Part shown: positions 1 to 8,304 of the stretch, one piece after another
Layout: the number at the start of each line of letters is the position of its first letter
Position numbering within the stretch: the first letter of the stretch is position 1
Assembly (NCBI GenBank): GCA_016792845.1
Contig: JAEUKH010000011.1
Location: forward strand, 16,409-80,408
Length of the DNA stretch: 64,000 nt
Source of the DNA: Myxococcales bacterium
GTDB taxonomy: Bacteria; Myxococcota_A; Polyangia; Polyangiales; Ga0077539
Reading direction: 5' to 3'
Notes under the pieces: generated by a model
Seen by the model: only the letters and a program-made list of their open reading frames with translations
Told to the model about the DNA's origin: nothing
The model's database searches: none
Position numbers and translations under genes: made by a program

Positions 1-1
1 G

Positions 2-922
2 CGCATCGCCGCGAGCGAGCTCACGGTGCTCGTCGAGGGCGAGGCCGGCACGGGCAAAGACCTCGTGGCTGACGCGATCCACCGGCACTCGCCGCGCGCC
101 GGGTCGGCCTTCTACGCCGTGCATTGCGGCACGGTGCCGAAAGACAGCCTTGAGTGTGAGCTCTTCGGCGTCGACAAGGGCAGCGTGGGCCCGGGCGTCC
201 CTGCGCGGCAGGGGGCCTTCATCGCCGCCGAGGGGGGCACGCTCTTTCTCGACGACGTGACCGAGATCCCGCTTGAGTTGCAGACCAAGCTCTTGCGCGC
301 GCTCGAGACCCGCGAGGTGCGACCCGTCGGCGCGTCGCAGCCCGTGGCCAGCGATGTGCGCCTCGTCGCCGCGACCACGAAGAACCTCCCCCGCGAGGTC
401 AAAGAGGGTCGCTTCCGGCAAGACCTGTATTATCGCCTCGCCGCGGTGGTGGTGAAGCTCCCGCCGCTGCGCTCGCGCCTCGAAGACGTGCCCTTGCTCG
501 TCGAGACCATGCTCGAAGACGTCAACCGTCGTCGCGCTGCGCAGAGCCTCGTGCCGTACCAGCCCCTCGACAGCCGCGCCATGGAGCTCCTGTCGCACTA
601 CGACTTCCCGGGCAATGTGCGCGAGCTTCGCAACCTCGTCGAGCGCTTCGCGGTGCTCGGCCCAGACCCGAGCGCCCTCACCGCCTCGGGGACGCCCGTC
701 GAGTCGAAGGTCGGCGGCCACGAGATCCGAACCGATCTGCCCTTCCACGATGCCAAAGAGATCTGGACGGAGGTCTTCGAGAAGACCTACCTCACCCGGC
801 TCTTGCAGACCCATCACAACAACGTCTCGGCCGCGGCCCGCACTTCGGGCATCGACCGTCGACACCTCCAGCGCTTGATGGTCAAGCACGACCTCCGCGA
901 GCGCGACCGCGCCGAAGACTGA
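2..922 (+). CDS. Enhancer-binding-type AAA+ regulator with Fis-like HTH, 5'-truncated by window edge
   Basis: The frame is open from base 2, so the true start and any sensor or receiver domain lie upstream of the window. The visible part is an AAA+ domain of the bacterial enhancer-binding family. It has Walker A GEAGTGKD, Walker B GGTLFLDDV, sensor/arginine-finger segments (FRQDLYYRLA) and the helical FPGNVRELRNLVER motif, and it ends in a Fis-type HTH (NVSAAARTSGIDRRHLQRLM). The GAFTGA loop that contacts sigma54 should follow ELFG. Here the stretch reads VDKGSVGPG, so the loop is lost. That predicts a regulator that has dropped sigma54 activation and may act through another mechanism. The AAA+ family assignment is firm. 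The loss of sigma54 contact is inference from the missing motif. Confidence 0.9.
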   Translation, partial: RIAASELTVLVEGEAGTGKDLVADAIHRHSPRAGSAFYAVHCGTVPKDSLECELFGVDKGSVGPGVPARQGAFIAAEGGTLFLDDVTEIPLELQTKLLRALETREVRPVGASQPVASDVRLVAATTKNLPREVKEGRFRQDLYYRLAAVVVKLPPLRSRLEDVPLLVETMLEDVNRRRAAQSLVPYQPLDSRAMELLSHYDFPGNVRELRNLVERFAVLGPDPSALTASGTPVESKVGGHEIRTDLPFHDAKEIWTEVFEKTYLTRLLQTHHNNVSAAARTSGIDRRHLQRLMVKHDLRERDRAED

Positions 923-945
923 GCCCTCCGACGAAGGCCCTCCCG

Positions 946-1233
946 ATGCTCACACCGCGCCCCCTCGAAGCGCTCAGGGCCGAGATCGATCGGGCCGACG
1001 ACCTCCTGTTCGCGGCCCTCGCGCTGCGCTTCGCGGCGGTCACCGAGGTGGCTTCGCTCAAGCGCGCCGAGGGCCTCGCGCCGGTCGACCCCGCCCGCGA
1101 AGACGCCCTGCGACGTCGCTGGGTGCGCCTCGCCGAGGCCCACGGCGTGCCTGCCGCCGAGGCCCTCGCGGTGATGGAGTCGGTGCTCGCGCAGTGCCGC
1201 GCGCGGGTGGTGGCCGCGGCTCAAGAGCGTTGA
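946..1233 (+). CDS. Chorismate mutase-like (AroQ-fold) protein
   Basis: A 95-aa all-helical protein with the N-terminal pattern of AroQ chorismate mutases (LEALRAEIDRADDLLFAALALRF, then a VASLKR-like helix). It would convert chorismate to prephenate in the cytoplasm. The first-helix arginine and the helix-2 lysine/arginine region are present. I could not verify every active-site residue by alignment, so a non-catalytic AroQ relative is possible. It lies 23 bp after the truncated regulator on the same strand and may share its transcript. The length fits the AroQ family (about 90-100 aa). The ATG start is chosen because it begins just before the first conserved helix. Confidence 0.6.
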   Translation: MLTPRPLEALRAEIDRADDLLFAALALRFAAVTEVASLKRAEGLAPVDPAREDALRRRWVRLAEAHGVPAAEALAVMESVLAQCRARVVAAAQER

Positions 1234-1267
1234 CAACACTAGGCCGAGTCTGTCATCGCGCGCCCCC

Positions 1268-2398
1268 GTGAGATTCACCGGCATCGCCCCAGAGCGCCTC
1301 GTTGAACAGGTTGAGAACACCGCGGCCTGGGCGCTCTCGGGTCCCACCGAGGGGCTCCGCTACAGCTGGCGTCGGCGCCTCGTCGCGGGGCGCGGCTGCG
1401 CGCAGTCGTACGACGACCCGCAGGGGTATTTCGGGCTCCAGCTCGCGGCCCATTTCTGCACCGTGGGCACCTTTGTGCCGACCGACGTCGACAGCCACAT
1501 TCGGCACCACGCGTGGCAGCGCTGCGAAGACGCTGAGACCCTCGCGCGCTTTGTGGCCGTGGTCGACGAGACCGACCATTGGGAGACCGCGTCGGTCTCG
1601 GCGCGCTGCATCACCGTGCCCGAGGTGGGCGCGCTCTCGGGGCACGAGGGCGAGTGGCTCGCGGTGCGTGCGGGGGCGCTCGGGCGCGCGCTCCAGCTCG
1701 AAGGCGCCGAGGCCCTGGTCGAGCAGCTCTTGGCTCAGATCGAGGCCGTCATCACACGCTCGCACCGCGCGTGGGCGCTCTGCGAAGGCCGCCCGGGGCG
1801 CGAGCTCCTGGCCCTTCAGGTCGCGACCACGGTGGCCCACAACCTCGGCGACCTCGCCCGCGTCGTCGAGGCGTGGAAGGTGTCGAGCGAGCGCGGTCGC
1901 GCCCTCCAGCGCGCGCTTACGCGGCCCGCGCGGGAGGTGCAGGGCGACCCGCGCTTCGAGCGCATGGGGCGCATCAATACCGAGATCATGGCGGCCGAGA
2001 ACGGTCGCTTCTTGCCGCTCCGCGAGGCGCGCCCGCTTCGCCTCGGGCGCTCGCTCTTGCTCGGGCTCGGGCCGAACCTCGACGCCTGGGGCGCGACCCT
2101 GGCCCGCGACCCCTTGCTCGACGAAGAGGGCCCGGCGGGCATGTTGGGCGGCCGCGGCGCCGTGCTCGCTGCGTTGGTGAAGGGCCACCTCGCGCAGCCC
2201 GCGGTGCTCGCCTGGGTTCGCGCCATCGCGGGCTTCCATCACGCCCACCCGGGGGGCGTCGAGGCCCTCGCCGACAAGGTCGCCGCGCGCGACCGCAAGG
2301 CCCTCAGCGCGGGCCCCGTGCGCGAGGCTTTTGGGGTCAGCCCCGAGCGCTTCATGGCCCGGCTCGTCAACCGCTACCAGACCGCGCTCAAACGATAG
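1268..2398 (+). CDS. Conserved hypothetical protein, 376 aa
   Basis: No family is recognised. The protein opens with a GTG start 34 bp after the chorismate-mutase-like gene and is probably cotranscribed with it. It has no signal peptide or membrane segment, so it is likely cytoplasmic. The composition is rich in Ala, Arg and Leu with many amphipathic helices. Visible features are an acidic/His segment around residues 75-85 (TDVDSHIRHH) and another around 100-107 (VVDETDHWE), which could bind metal, but this is only suggestive. Codon use with G or C in the third position matches its neighbours, supporting a real gene. It ends directly before the repeat-rich region. Confidence 0.65.
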   Translation: MRFTGIAPERLVEQVENTAAWALSGPTEGLRYSWRRRLVAGRGCAQSYDDPQGYFGLQLAAHFCTVGTFVPTDVDSHIRHHAWQRCEDAETLARFVAVVDETDHWETASVSARCITVPEVGALSGHEGEWLAVRAGALGRALQLEGAEALVEQLLAQIEAVITRSHRAWALCEGRPGRELLALQVATTVAHNLGDLARVVEAWKVSSERGRALQRALTRPAREVQGDPRFERMGRINTEIMAAENGRFLPLREARPLRLGRSLLLGLGPNLDAWGATLARDPLLDEEGPAGMLGGRGAVLAALVKGHLAQPAVLAWVRAIAGFHHAHPGGVEALADKVAARDRKALSAGPVREAFGVSPERFMARLVNRYQTALKR

Positions 2399-2421
2399 AA
2401 CACACCGTCAAGCGCGGTCGT

Positions 2422-2470
2422 CGTGACCTCACCCCCTGCGGGGCGCACCATTCTCGCGCCCCTCTCCTGA
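2422..2470 (+). repeat. Partial copy of the MITE-like terminal repeat
   Basis: This 49-bp stretch closely matches the left terminal repeat of the palindromic element at 2532-2765, sharing the GTGACCTCACCCCCTG start and the CGCGCCCCTCTCCTG end. It stands alone about 60 bp to the left of that element, in direct orientation with its left arm. It may be a decayed or solo terminal repeat. Confidence 0.7.
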
Positions 2471-2531
2471 CTGGGCTGTGGTTTACCCGCGGAAATTAGT
2501 TGACACGTCGGCATGAGAGGGCATCGCGCAC

Positions 2532-2765
2532 CTGGCGTGACCTCACCCCCTGTGGGGCGCACGGCTCTCGCGCCCCCTCTCCCTGTCAGGAGAGGGGCAA
2601 ATATAGACAAAACCAACCATCGAACAAAACAATAAGTCTCTTAACCAGGAAGAACATTGCTATGATAATGAAGAATCATATTAAACCTGTCGCATTTTGC
2701 CCCTCTCCTGACAGGGAGAGGGGGCGCGAGAATGGTGCGCCGCCCAGGGGGTGAGGTCACGCCAG
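2532..2765. mobile_element. MITE-like palindromic element with about 70-bp terminal inverted repeats
   Basis: The left arm (about 2532-2602) and the right arm (about 2694-2765) are near-perfect reverse complements. Both have CTGGCGTGACCTCACC at the outer edge and GAGGGGCAAA at the inner edge, with only a few mismatches. They flank a core of about 90 bp (2603-2693) that is strikingly AT-rich against the surrounding high-GC DNA. No protein-coding gene is credible inside. The structure is that of a non-autonomous miniature element, or of a very long hairpin. No target-site duplication could be identified with confidence because related repeat pieces abut both ends. Confidence 0.65.
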
Positions 2766-2885
2766 ACGCAGGGCCGAGCGCCGCCCAGGGGGTGAGGTCA
2801 CGCCAGACGCAGGGCCGTGCGCCCCCCAGGGGGTGAGGTCACGTCGACCGCACTGCGCCCGCCCCCAGCGTGTGAGGTCACGCCC
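2737..2885. repeat. 41-bp tandem repeats derived from the element end
   Basis: Two nearly identical 41-bp units (2737-2777 and 2778-2818) carry the CCCAGGGGGTGAGGTCACG motif. A third, diverging unit starts at 2819 and a degenerate GTGTGAGGTCACGCC piece ends near 2885. The first unit overlaps the right arm of the palindromic element, so the array looks like repeated duplication of that element's end. With the two other repeat entries it accounts for most of the gene-free interval 2399-2922. Confidence 0.7.
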
Positions 2886-2922
2886 GCCACTCCACCGGGG
2901 TGAGCGCACACCCCGCCGAAGC

Positions 2923-4335
2923 TCAGGTGAGCACCGCGCGGAACACCAGAAACAGCACGCCCGAGAGGGTGACGACCACGGGCAGGGTCATGATCCACGC
3001 GAGGCCGATGTTGCGGAGCGTGCCGAGGTTGACCCCCGAGCCGTTGGCCACCATGGTGCCCGCGATGCCGCTCGAGAGCACATGGGTGGTGCTCACCGGC
3101 AAGCCCGACACCGCCGCGAAGCCGATGGTGCTGGCCGCAACGAGCTCAGCCGCGGCGCCCTGGGCGTAGGTGAGGTGCGACTTGCCGATCTTCTCGCCCA
3201 CCGTCACGACGATGCGGCGCCAGCCGAACATGGTGCCGACCCCGAGCGCGAGGGCGATCACGAAGAGCACCCACTGGGGCGCGTAGTCGGTGAGCTTGCG
3301 CATCGCCTTGCGGTCGGCGTCGAGGGTGCGGCGCTCGGATTCGGTGAGCCCGAGGCCGCCGTGCTTGACGAGCTGTTCGAGGGCCTTGTCGGCGCGAAGG
3401 ATGGCCCCGCGCACCTCGAAGCGCTGCTCGCGGGGGATGTCAGACACGCTGCGGTGGGCCGACACCTGGGCGCTCACCGCGTCAAGGGCGCGGCGAATGT
3501 TGCGGACCTCGGCCTCGGCGTGCGCGTCGGCGTGGGCGGTGAGCGTCTGCTCGATGTGGGCCACGGCCACCACCGTGCCGCGGTAGGCCTCGTCGGTGGC
3601 GTGGAGGTTCAGCGCGTAGCTCGCGGGCACCAGGCCCATGAGGATGAGCATCACGAGCCCGACGCCCTTCTGGCCGTCGTTCGAGCCGTGGGCGAAGCTC
3701 ACCCCCGAGCAGGTCGCGACGAGGAGGGCGCGGACGTAAAAGGGCGGGGGCTGATCCTTCGGGGGCTCTTCGAGAAGACCCGCGCGGGCCGCGAAGCGAC
3801 GGGTCAGCACCAAAAGCAGCGCCGACGCGGCGAAGCCGAAGAGGGGCGAGACGATGAGCGAGATGCCGATCTCGCCGGCCTTCTGCCAGTTGACGCCGTC
3901 GCCGAAGTGGTGGCCCGGCAAGAGCGAGTTGGCGATGCCGACGCCGAGGATGGCGCCAATCAGGGTGTGAGACGACGAGGCCGGGAGGCCCTTGTACCAG
4001 GTGGCGAGGTTCCACAAAATGGCGGCGATGAGCATGGCGAGGACCATCGCGAGGCCCTTGCCTGTGCCCGATGAGACCAAAAGCTCGACGGGCAGGAGCT
4101 TCATGAGCCCGAGGGCTACCGAGATGCCAGCCGAGAAGACCCCGAGAAAATTGCAGATGCCCGAGAGCACCACCGCGTGGGTGGGCTTGAGGCTGTGGGT
4201 GTAGATCACCGTCGCCACTGCGTTGGCGGTGTCGTGAAACCCGTTCACGAATTCGAAGCCCAGCGCGATACCCAGGCACACAAACAAGAGCACGGCGTTG
4301 CCGGTGCTGAGTCCGTGGTCGAAGAGCGCGTTCAT
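2923..4335 (-). CDS. pit: PiT-family inorganic phosphate transporter
   Basis: A 470-aa integral membrane protein of the PiT family, which imports phosphate, usually as a neutral metal-phosphate complex, using H+ or Na+. Both halves of the duplicated signature are visible: FVNGFHDTANAVATVIYT near residue 30 and a second copy around FAHGSNDGQKGVGLVMLI near residue 220. GLPVSTTHVLSSGIAG lies near the C-terminus. About ten hydrophobic segments can be traced. A long polar cytoplasmic region (about residues 250-350) separates the halves, as in E. coli PitA. The ATG at 4335 lies directly before the first hydrophobic segment. It is a single gene with no PhoU-like neighbour. Confidence 0.92.
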   Translation of the reverse strand: MNALFDHGLSTGNAVLLFVCLGIALGFEFVNGFHDTANAVATVIYTHSLKPTHAVVLSGICNFLGVFSAGISVALGLMKLLPVELLVSSGTGKGLAMVLAMLIAAILWNLATWYKGLPASSSHTLIGAILGVGIANSLLPGHHFGDGVNWQKAGEIGISLIVSPLFGFAASALLLVLTRRFAARAGLLEEPPKDQPPPFYVRALLVATCSGVSFAHGSNDGQKGVGLVMLILMGLVPASYALNLHATDEAYRGTVVAVAHIEQTLTAHADAHAEAEVRNIRRALDAVSAQVSAHRSVSDIPREQRFEVRGAILRADKALEQLVKHGGLGLTESERRTLDADRKAMRKLTDYAPQWVLFVIALALGVGTMFGWRRIVVTVGEKIGKSHLTYAQGAAAELVAASTIGFAAVSGLPVSTTHVLSSGIAGTMVANGSGVNLGTLRNIGLAWIMTLPVVVTLSGVLFLVFRAVLT

Positions 4336-4599
4336 GCGGCACCTTTTGGTCTTTCTCGCGCCCTACGAGGGGTCGAAGCCTCCACCACATCCGTGTGATG
4401 TCGCCTCGCAGGGGATTTGGGGCACCGTTGGCCCCGTCGCCGATTCCCGAGACGGTAGGGCCGCTTCGTATCACAGAGGTGACAATTGCGTGTGTGAAGC
4501 GAGACGCTTCGTCGACCCCGCGCCGCTGCCCGCTTGAGCCCAGTGGCCCGAGTGTGTGACCTTGCGATCGAACCGTTCAAACGAAGAGTGAGGGTCGCG

Positions 4600-6072
4600 A
4601 TGAAGCGTGCGCCGCTGTGGTTGATCTTGGGCGTCTTGGGTGGGTCTTCGATGGGCTGCGGCAAGCTCATGCGCCTCGTGCAAGGCCTCACCGGCGGGGC
4701 CCCGTCGCACGACACCGCGGCGCAGCCCGCCGCCACACCGAGCGGCGGCCCCGAGGCCCCCGAGGCGCCCGCGTCGAGCGTGACAAGACCCGCGCCGGGG
4801 AGGGCTACGGGCTGCCCGGCGATGCTCAACAACAGCGCGCTCTTGCCCGGCACCGAGCACGCCATCGAGCTGCACCGCGACGAGGTGTGGAGCCTCGAAG
4901 ACTCGCCCCATCGGCTCCCGCATGGCTTCCATGTGCCCGACGGCAAGACCCTCACGGTGGCCCCCTGCGCGGTGGTGCTCATGGCCAACAGCACGGGCTT
5001 TCACGTCGACAACGGCGCGACGCTCATCGCGGTGGGCGACGCGCAGCACCCGATCCGCTTCGGTTCGAACAACCCGCAGCCCCAGCCCGGCGACTGGCAG
5101 AGCCTCTGGATCGACGCCAACGCGCGGCGCAACTCGCGGCTCAGCCATGTGATCGTCGAGCACGCGGGGCACGAATGGGGGGGCGTCCACGCGGGGCTCG
5201 TGGTGATCGCGCCGAGCTTCCATCTCGACCACGTCGCGATGCGGTTCAACACAGGGTTCGGCCTCGCGCTGCGCGACGGCGGCTCGCTCTCGTCAGACTC
5301 GTCTGACCTGGTGGTGACCCAGACCGCGGCCGAGGGCACCTCGCAGACCGGGGCGGTGTATGTGCAGCGCCCCCCGGCGGTGGCCACGCTGCCGCTCGGG
5401 CAGTACACGGGCAACGCCGTCGACGAGGTGTTGATCGCTGAGGGCGGCACCGGCGACGACCACGCGGTGCGACAGAGCGCGACCTGGCGCAACGTGGGCG
5501 TGCCCTATCACCTCGCCGACGACGTCGACCTTCGGGTCGAAGGCCCTACGGGCCCGGTGTTGACCCTCGCGCCGACGGTGACGATCCGGATGGGCCGCAA
5601 CGCGGGCATCAGCGTCGGGTACGACGCCGAAGGCGGGCTCATCGTCGACGGTCAGAGCGAGGCCGGTCGGGTCACGCTGAAGCCCGCAGGCAACGACGCG
5701 AGCCCGGGCATCTGGCGCGGCGTCTACTTCGGTCCGCGCTTCAACCGAAGCCTGAGCCGCCTTCATTTCGCGAGCCTCCAGAGCGCAGGCGCCAACTGGA
5801 ACGCGCAGCTCTGCGACTGGCAAGGCACGAGCTCCGACAACGCCTTCGTGCTCTTCGAGAACACCCCGAGCGCGAACGCCCTCGAGCACGTCAGCTTCGC
5901 CAACGGCGCCCCCGACGTGGCGGCCATCGCGCGTCACTGGCGCGGCGCCGCGGTCGACTTCAGCGCGCCCGCCTTGGGCAACGACTTCACGCAGCTCGGT
6001 GCGGGGTGCCACCAATCGCCGGTGATGAGCGCCGAGGGCGGCTGCCCAGACCCGGCGCCCGCCTGTCAGTGA
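4600..6072 (+). CDS. Lipoprotein with parallel beta-helix-like repeats
   Basis: The start is set at ATG 4600 because MKRAPLWLILGVLGGSSMGC forms a lipoprotein signal with Cys20 as the lipidation site. In-frame codons upstream would only bury this signal. A low-complexity linker (Thr/Pro/Ala/Gly, about residues 25-70) is followed by repeating segments such as HVDNGATLIAVG, SRLSHVIVEHAG and LDHVAMRFNTGFGLALRDGG. These are the pattern of right-handed parallel beta-helix proteins. Cys residues near the C-terminus may form disulphides. The protein is probably anchored to the outer membrane, on the periplasmic or surface side. The function is unknown. It is divergent from the phosphate transporter. 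Confidence 0.75.
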   Translation: MKRAPLWLILGVLGGSSMGCGKLMRLVQGLTGGAPSHDTAAQPAATPSGGPEAPEAPASSVTRPAPGRATGCPAMLNNSALLPGTEHAIELHRDEVWSLEDSPHRLPHGFHVPDGKTLTVAPCAVVLMANSTGFHVDNGATLIAVGDAQHPIRFGSNNPQPQPGDWQSLWIDANARRNSRLSHVIVEHAGHEWGGVHAGLVVIAPSFHLDHVAMRFNTGFGLALRDGGSLSSDSSDLVVTQTAAEGTSQTGAVYVQRPPAVATLPLGQYTGNAVDEVLIAEGGTGDDHAVRQSATWRNVGVPYHLADDVDLRVEGPTGPVLTLAPTVTIRMGRNAGISVGYDAEGGLIVDGQSEAGRVTLKPAGNDASPGIWRGVYFGPRFNRSLSRLHFASLQSAGANWNAQLCDWQGTSSDNAFVLFENTPSANALEHVSFANGAPDVAAIARHWRGAAVDFSAPALGNDFTQLGAGCHQSPVMSAEGGCPDPAPACQ

Positions 6073-6081
6073 GCCCGCCGC

Positions 6082-6777
6082 TCACGCGCTGAGATCGACC
6101 ACGAAGAGGGTGTGGTGCCGATACCGTGACACGGCGTCGAGCGGCTGCACCCGCACCTCGGTCGCGCGCGGCATCGACGCGAGCTTCGCCTGCCATGCGC
6201 CGCGGGTCAGAAACGAGCCGGTGTCGACGCGGGGCGCGAAGGTCGTCGCGGCCGCGTATTCGAGGTCGGTGTCGACGATGTGGGCCCAGTTGCGGAGCCT
6301 GTAAAACAAGTCAAATCGCTCGACGCTGTCTTCGAGGATGAGCACCCTCCGCCGGGCGCAACGCACCATCTCGACGAGGAGCGCGTCGACCGCCGCGGGC
6401 CGAAGGTGATGCAAGACGTAGCAGCTCATCACGACGTCGAAGTCGCGGTCGGCGAAGGGCAAGGTCTCGCCGTCGTAAGCCCCGAGGGTGGGCGCGACGG
6501 CGCCCGGCAGCATCGTGGGCGCGCCCGCGTGGAGGTCGACCCCAAAGGTGACCAATTCGCGCTGAAACAAGCTCAAATGGACGAGCCGGTCGCCGTGCCC
6601 GCAGCCCACGTCGAGCACGCGATCGCCTGCCTCAAGGTGCCGGGCCATCACGCTCGCCTTGAGGAGGTCGTGCGTCGACGTGCGCAGCGTCATCGGCAAC
6701 TTTCGGTCGCGGTTGGCCAGCGCGGCGCTCACCGATTGCAGGGCCCGCGCGGCCCCGCGGAGAATTGCGCGCTTCAT
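6082..6777 (-). CDS. Class I SAM-dependent methyltransferase
   Basis: A 231-aa protein with the Rossmann-like methyltransferase motif I VLDVGCGHGDRL (about residues 55-66), a motif II acid (FGVDLHAG) and DFDVVMSCYVLHHLRP around the post-I/motif IV region, as in Methyltransf_11 proteins. The substrate cannot be read from the sequence. The N-terminal Arg/Ala-rich stretch is not a signal peptide. The gene is convergent with the beta-helix lipoprotein, with only 9 bp between the stops. Candidate substrates are lipids, quinones or glycan precursors, given the glycosyltransferase further upstream, but this is speculation. Confidence 0.82.
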   Translation of the reverse strand: MKRAILRGAARALQSVSAALANRDRKLPMTLRTSTHDLLKASVMARHLEAGDRVLDVGCGHGDRLVHLSLFQRELVTFGVDLHAGAPTMLPGAVAPTLGAYDGETLPFADRDFDVVMSCYVLHHLRPAAVDALLVEMVRCARRRVLILEDSVERFDLFYRLRNWAHIVDTDLEYAAATTFAPRVDTGSFLTRGAWQAKLASMPRATEVRVQPLDAVSRYRHHTLFVVDLSA

Positions 6778-6830
6778 CGCGCCTCGCCCGGTCGGGTCAT
6801 CGGCCCGCGGTCAGAACGCCAGCACGAGCG

Positions 6831-6910
6831 CAGCTTCGCGTGTCTCGCTCGCGCAGTTTCGCGTGTCTCGCTCGCGCAGTTTCGCGTGTCTCGCTCGCGC
6901 AGTTTCGCGT
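6831..6910. repeat. 23-bp tandem repeat, about 3.5 copies
   Basis: Three consecutive 23-bp units (6831, 6854, 6877) and a partial fourth carry the pattern CAGTTTCGCGTGTCTCGCTC plus GCG. The first unit has one change (CAGC for CAGT). They lie in the intergenic stretch upstream of the methyltransferase. There are no unique spacers, so this is not a CRISPR array. Regular spacing close to two helical turns could present repeated protein-binding sites, but it may simply be replication slippage. Confidence 0.85.
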
Positions 6911-7021
6911 CGAAGTGCGGTGTCGGTGTCACCTCTCGTACATACACGTAACGCTCGTTTCTAGGGCAGAGAACTGTTGTGTGACGCGCGTTCCGAGGGA
7001 ATCGCGGCACGGCGCCGATGC

Positions 7022-8239
7022 TCAGGGCTGCGCGGCCGGGGCGAGGCCCTCGTGCAGCGCGAGCGCGCGGAGGTACGCCGCCGCGGTGCCGCGGGCCATG
7101 GCGTCGCGGGTGAAGGTGCGCGCGCGGGTGCGGCCCTCTCGTTGCGCCAGGTCGCGTCGCGCGGCGTCGTGGTGCAACACCGCGATGGCCTCGGCGAGCT
7201 GGTCAGGGCGCTCGGGGTCGACCACGAAGCCGCTGGCTCCGGCCACCTCGTCGGCGCCGCTGTCGCGGGTCACGATCACCGCACACCCCGCCGCCATGGC
7301 CTCAAGCACCGGGAGCCCGAAGCCCTCAAGCCGCGACGGAAACACCAGCGCCACCGCGCCCGCGTAGAGCCCCCGGAGGCGCTCGTCAGAGACGAAGCCG
7401 AGAAAATCGACGCGGTCTTCGACCCCCATCGCACGCGCGAGCGCCACCATCTTCGCGCGATCGTGGGGCAAGAGCGCGGCGGCCCAGGCGAGCCTGAGCG
7501 CGTGCCGACGGTTCACCAAGGCGAGGGCCGCGAAGAGCGAGCGAATGTCTTTTCGCGGGTCGCAGTATCCGACGTACAGAACGTATGGCGCGGCGCCCGA
7601 GTCAACGGCCGCGAGGGGCGCGCGCTCGAAGCGCGAGGCGCTGTTGTAGACCACCGAGAGCCGCGCGTCGTCGACCTGACAGAAGCGCGTGAGGCTCTGC
7701 CGGGTGCGCTCTGAAATGCAGATCACATGGTCGGCGCGACGGTACCGAACGAGGTCGCGGGCGAGGCGAACCGAGAAGCCGACCGTGCGCGCCCCGTAGC
7801 GACGCGACCCGAGCGCGAGGCCGAGGTAGTGCTCGGGCATCTCAAGCGGGATGAGGTCGTGACAGGTGACGATGAGGCAGCCCACCCGCGCCAATGGCAT
7901 GCCGTAGGCCTGGGGCATGTGGAGCGCGCGCGCGCCGGTCGTCGCGAGGGCCGCTCCGAGCGCGAAGCGTCGCTGCATGAAGACCCGGTTCGACAGCGCG
8001 CCCCGTTCGGCCTCGCTCTCTTCGACCAGCGCGGCGAGGTCGGTCGAGAAACGAAGCGGCGCGAGGCTCGTCGCCGCGAGCGCCGTGAACGGGAGGTCGT
8101 CACCGAGCGCGGCGAGACCGAGGAGGAGCTCCTGGGTGTAGCGGCCGATGCCGCGAAAGCCCGAGAGCGCGCGCAGCGCGGTGGCGTCGATCAGAACCCT
8201 CGGTTTGGGGCGCGCAGCGTGGTGGGGCGTCGGGCGCAT
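7022..8239 (-). CDS. GT4-family glycosyltransferase
   Basis: A 405-aa cytoplasmic glycosyltransferase with a GT-B fold. The N-terminal half starts at KPRVLIDATALRALSGFRGIGRYTQELL. The C-terminal nucleotide-sugar-binding half contains YVLYVGYCDPRKDIRSL, VDFLGFVSDERLRGLYAGA and the E-x7-E motif in FPSRLEGFGLPVLEAMAAG. It probably transfers a sugar from an NDP donor to a surface polysaccharide or lipid acceptor. ATG 8239 was chosen; an in-frame start at 8278 would add only a basic leader. It lies 65 bp downstream of the large lipoprotein gene on the same strand. Acceptor and donor cannot be inferred. Confidence 0.85.
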   Translation of the reverse strand: MRPTPHHAARPKPRVLIDATALRALSGFRGIGRYTQELLLGLAALGDDLPFTALAATSLAPLRFSTDLAALVEESEAERGALSNRVFMQRRFALGAALATTGARALHMPQAYGMPLARVGCLIVTCHDLIPLEMPEHYLGLALGSRRYGARTVGFSVRLARDLVRYRRADHVICISERTRQSLTRFCQVDDARLSVVYNSASRFERAPLAAVDSGAAPYVLYVGYCDPRKDIRSLFAALALVNRRHALRLAWAAALLPHDRAKMVALARAMGVEDRVDFLGFVSDERLRGLYAGAVALVFPSRLEGFGLPVLEAMAAGCAVIVTRDSGADEVAGASGFVVDPERPDQLAEAIAVLHHDAARRDLAQREGRTRARTFTRDAMARGTAAAYLRALALHEGLAPAAQP

Positions 8240-8304
8240 CGCGGGCCTTGAGCCTAGACCTCTCGGCCAGCGAGACAAGCGCCCTCACGCATGGGCCTTG
8301 CCCG

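Noticed and set aside
2500..2754. 84-codon frame inside the palindromic element
   Set aside because: It spans the inverted arms and AT-rich core and has no protein-like pattern.
6831..6910. CRISPR array
   Set aside because: Units are contiguous without unique spacers and no cas genes are in the window.
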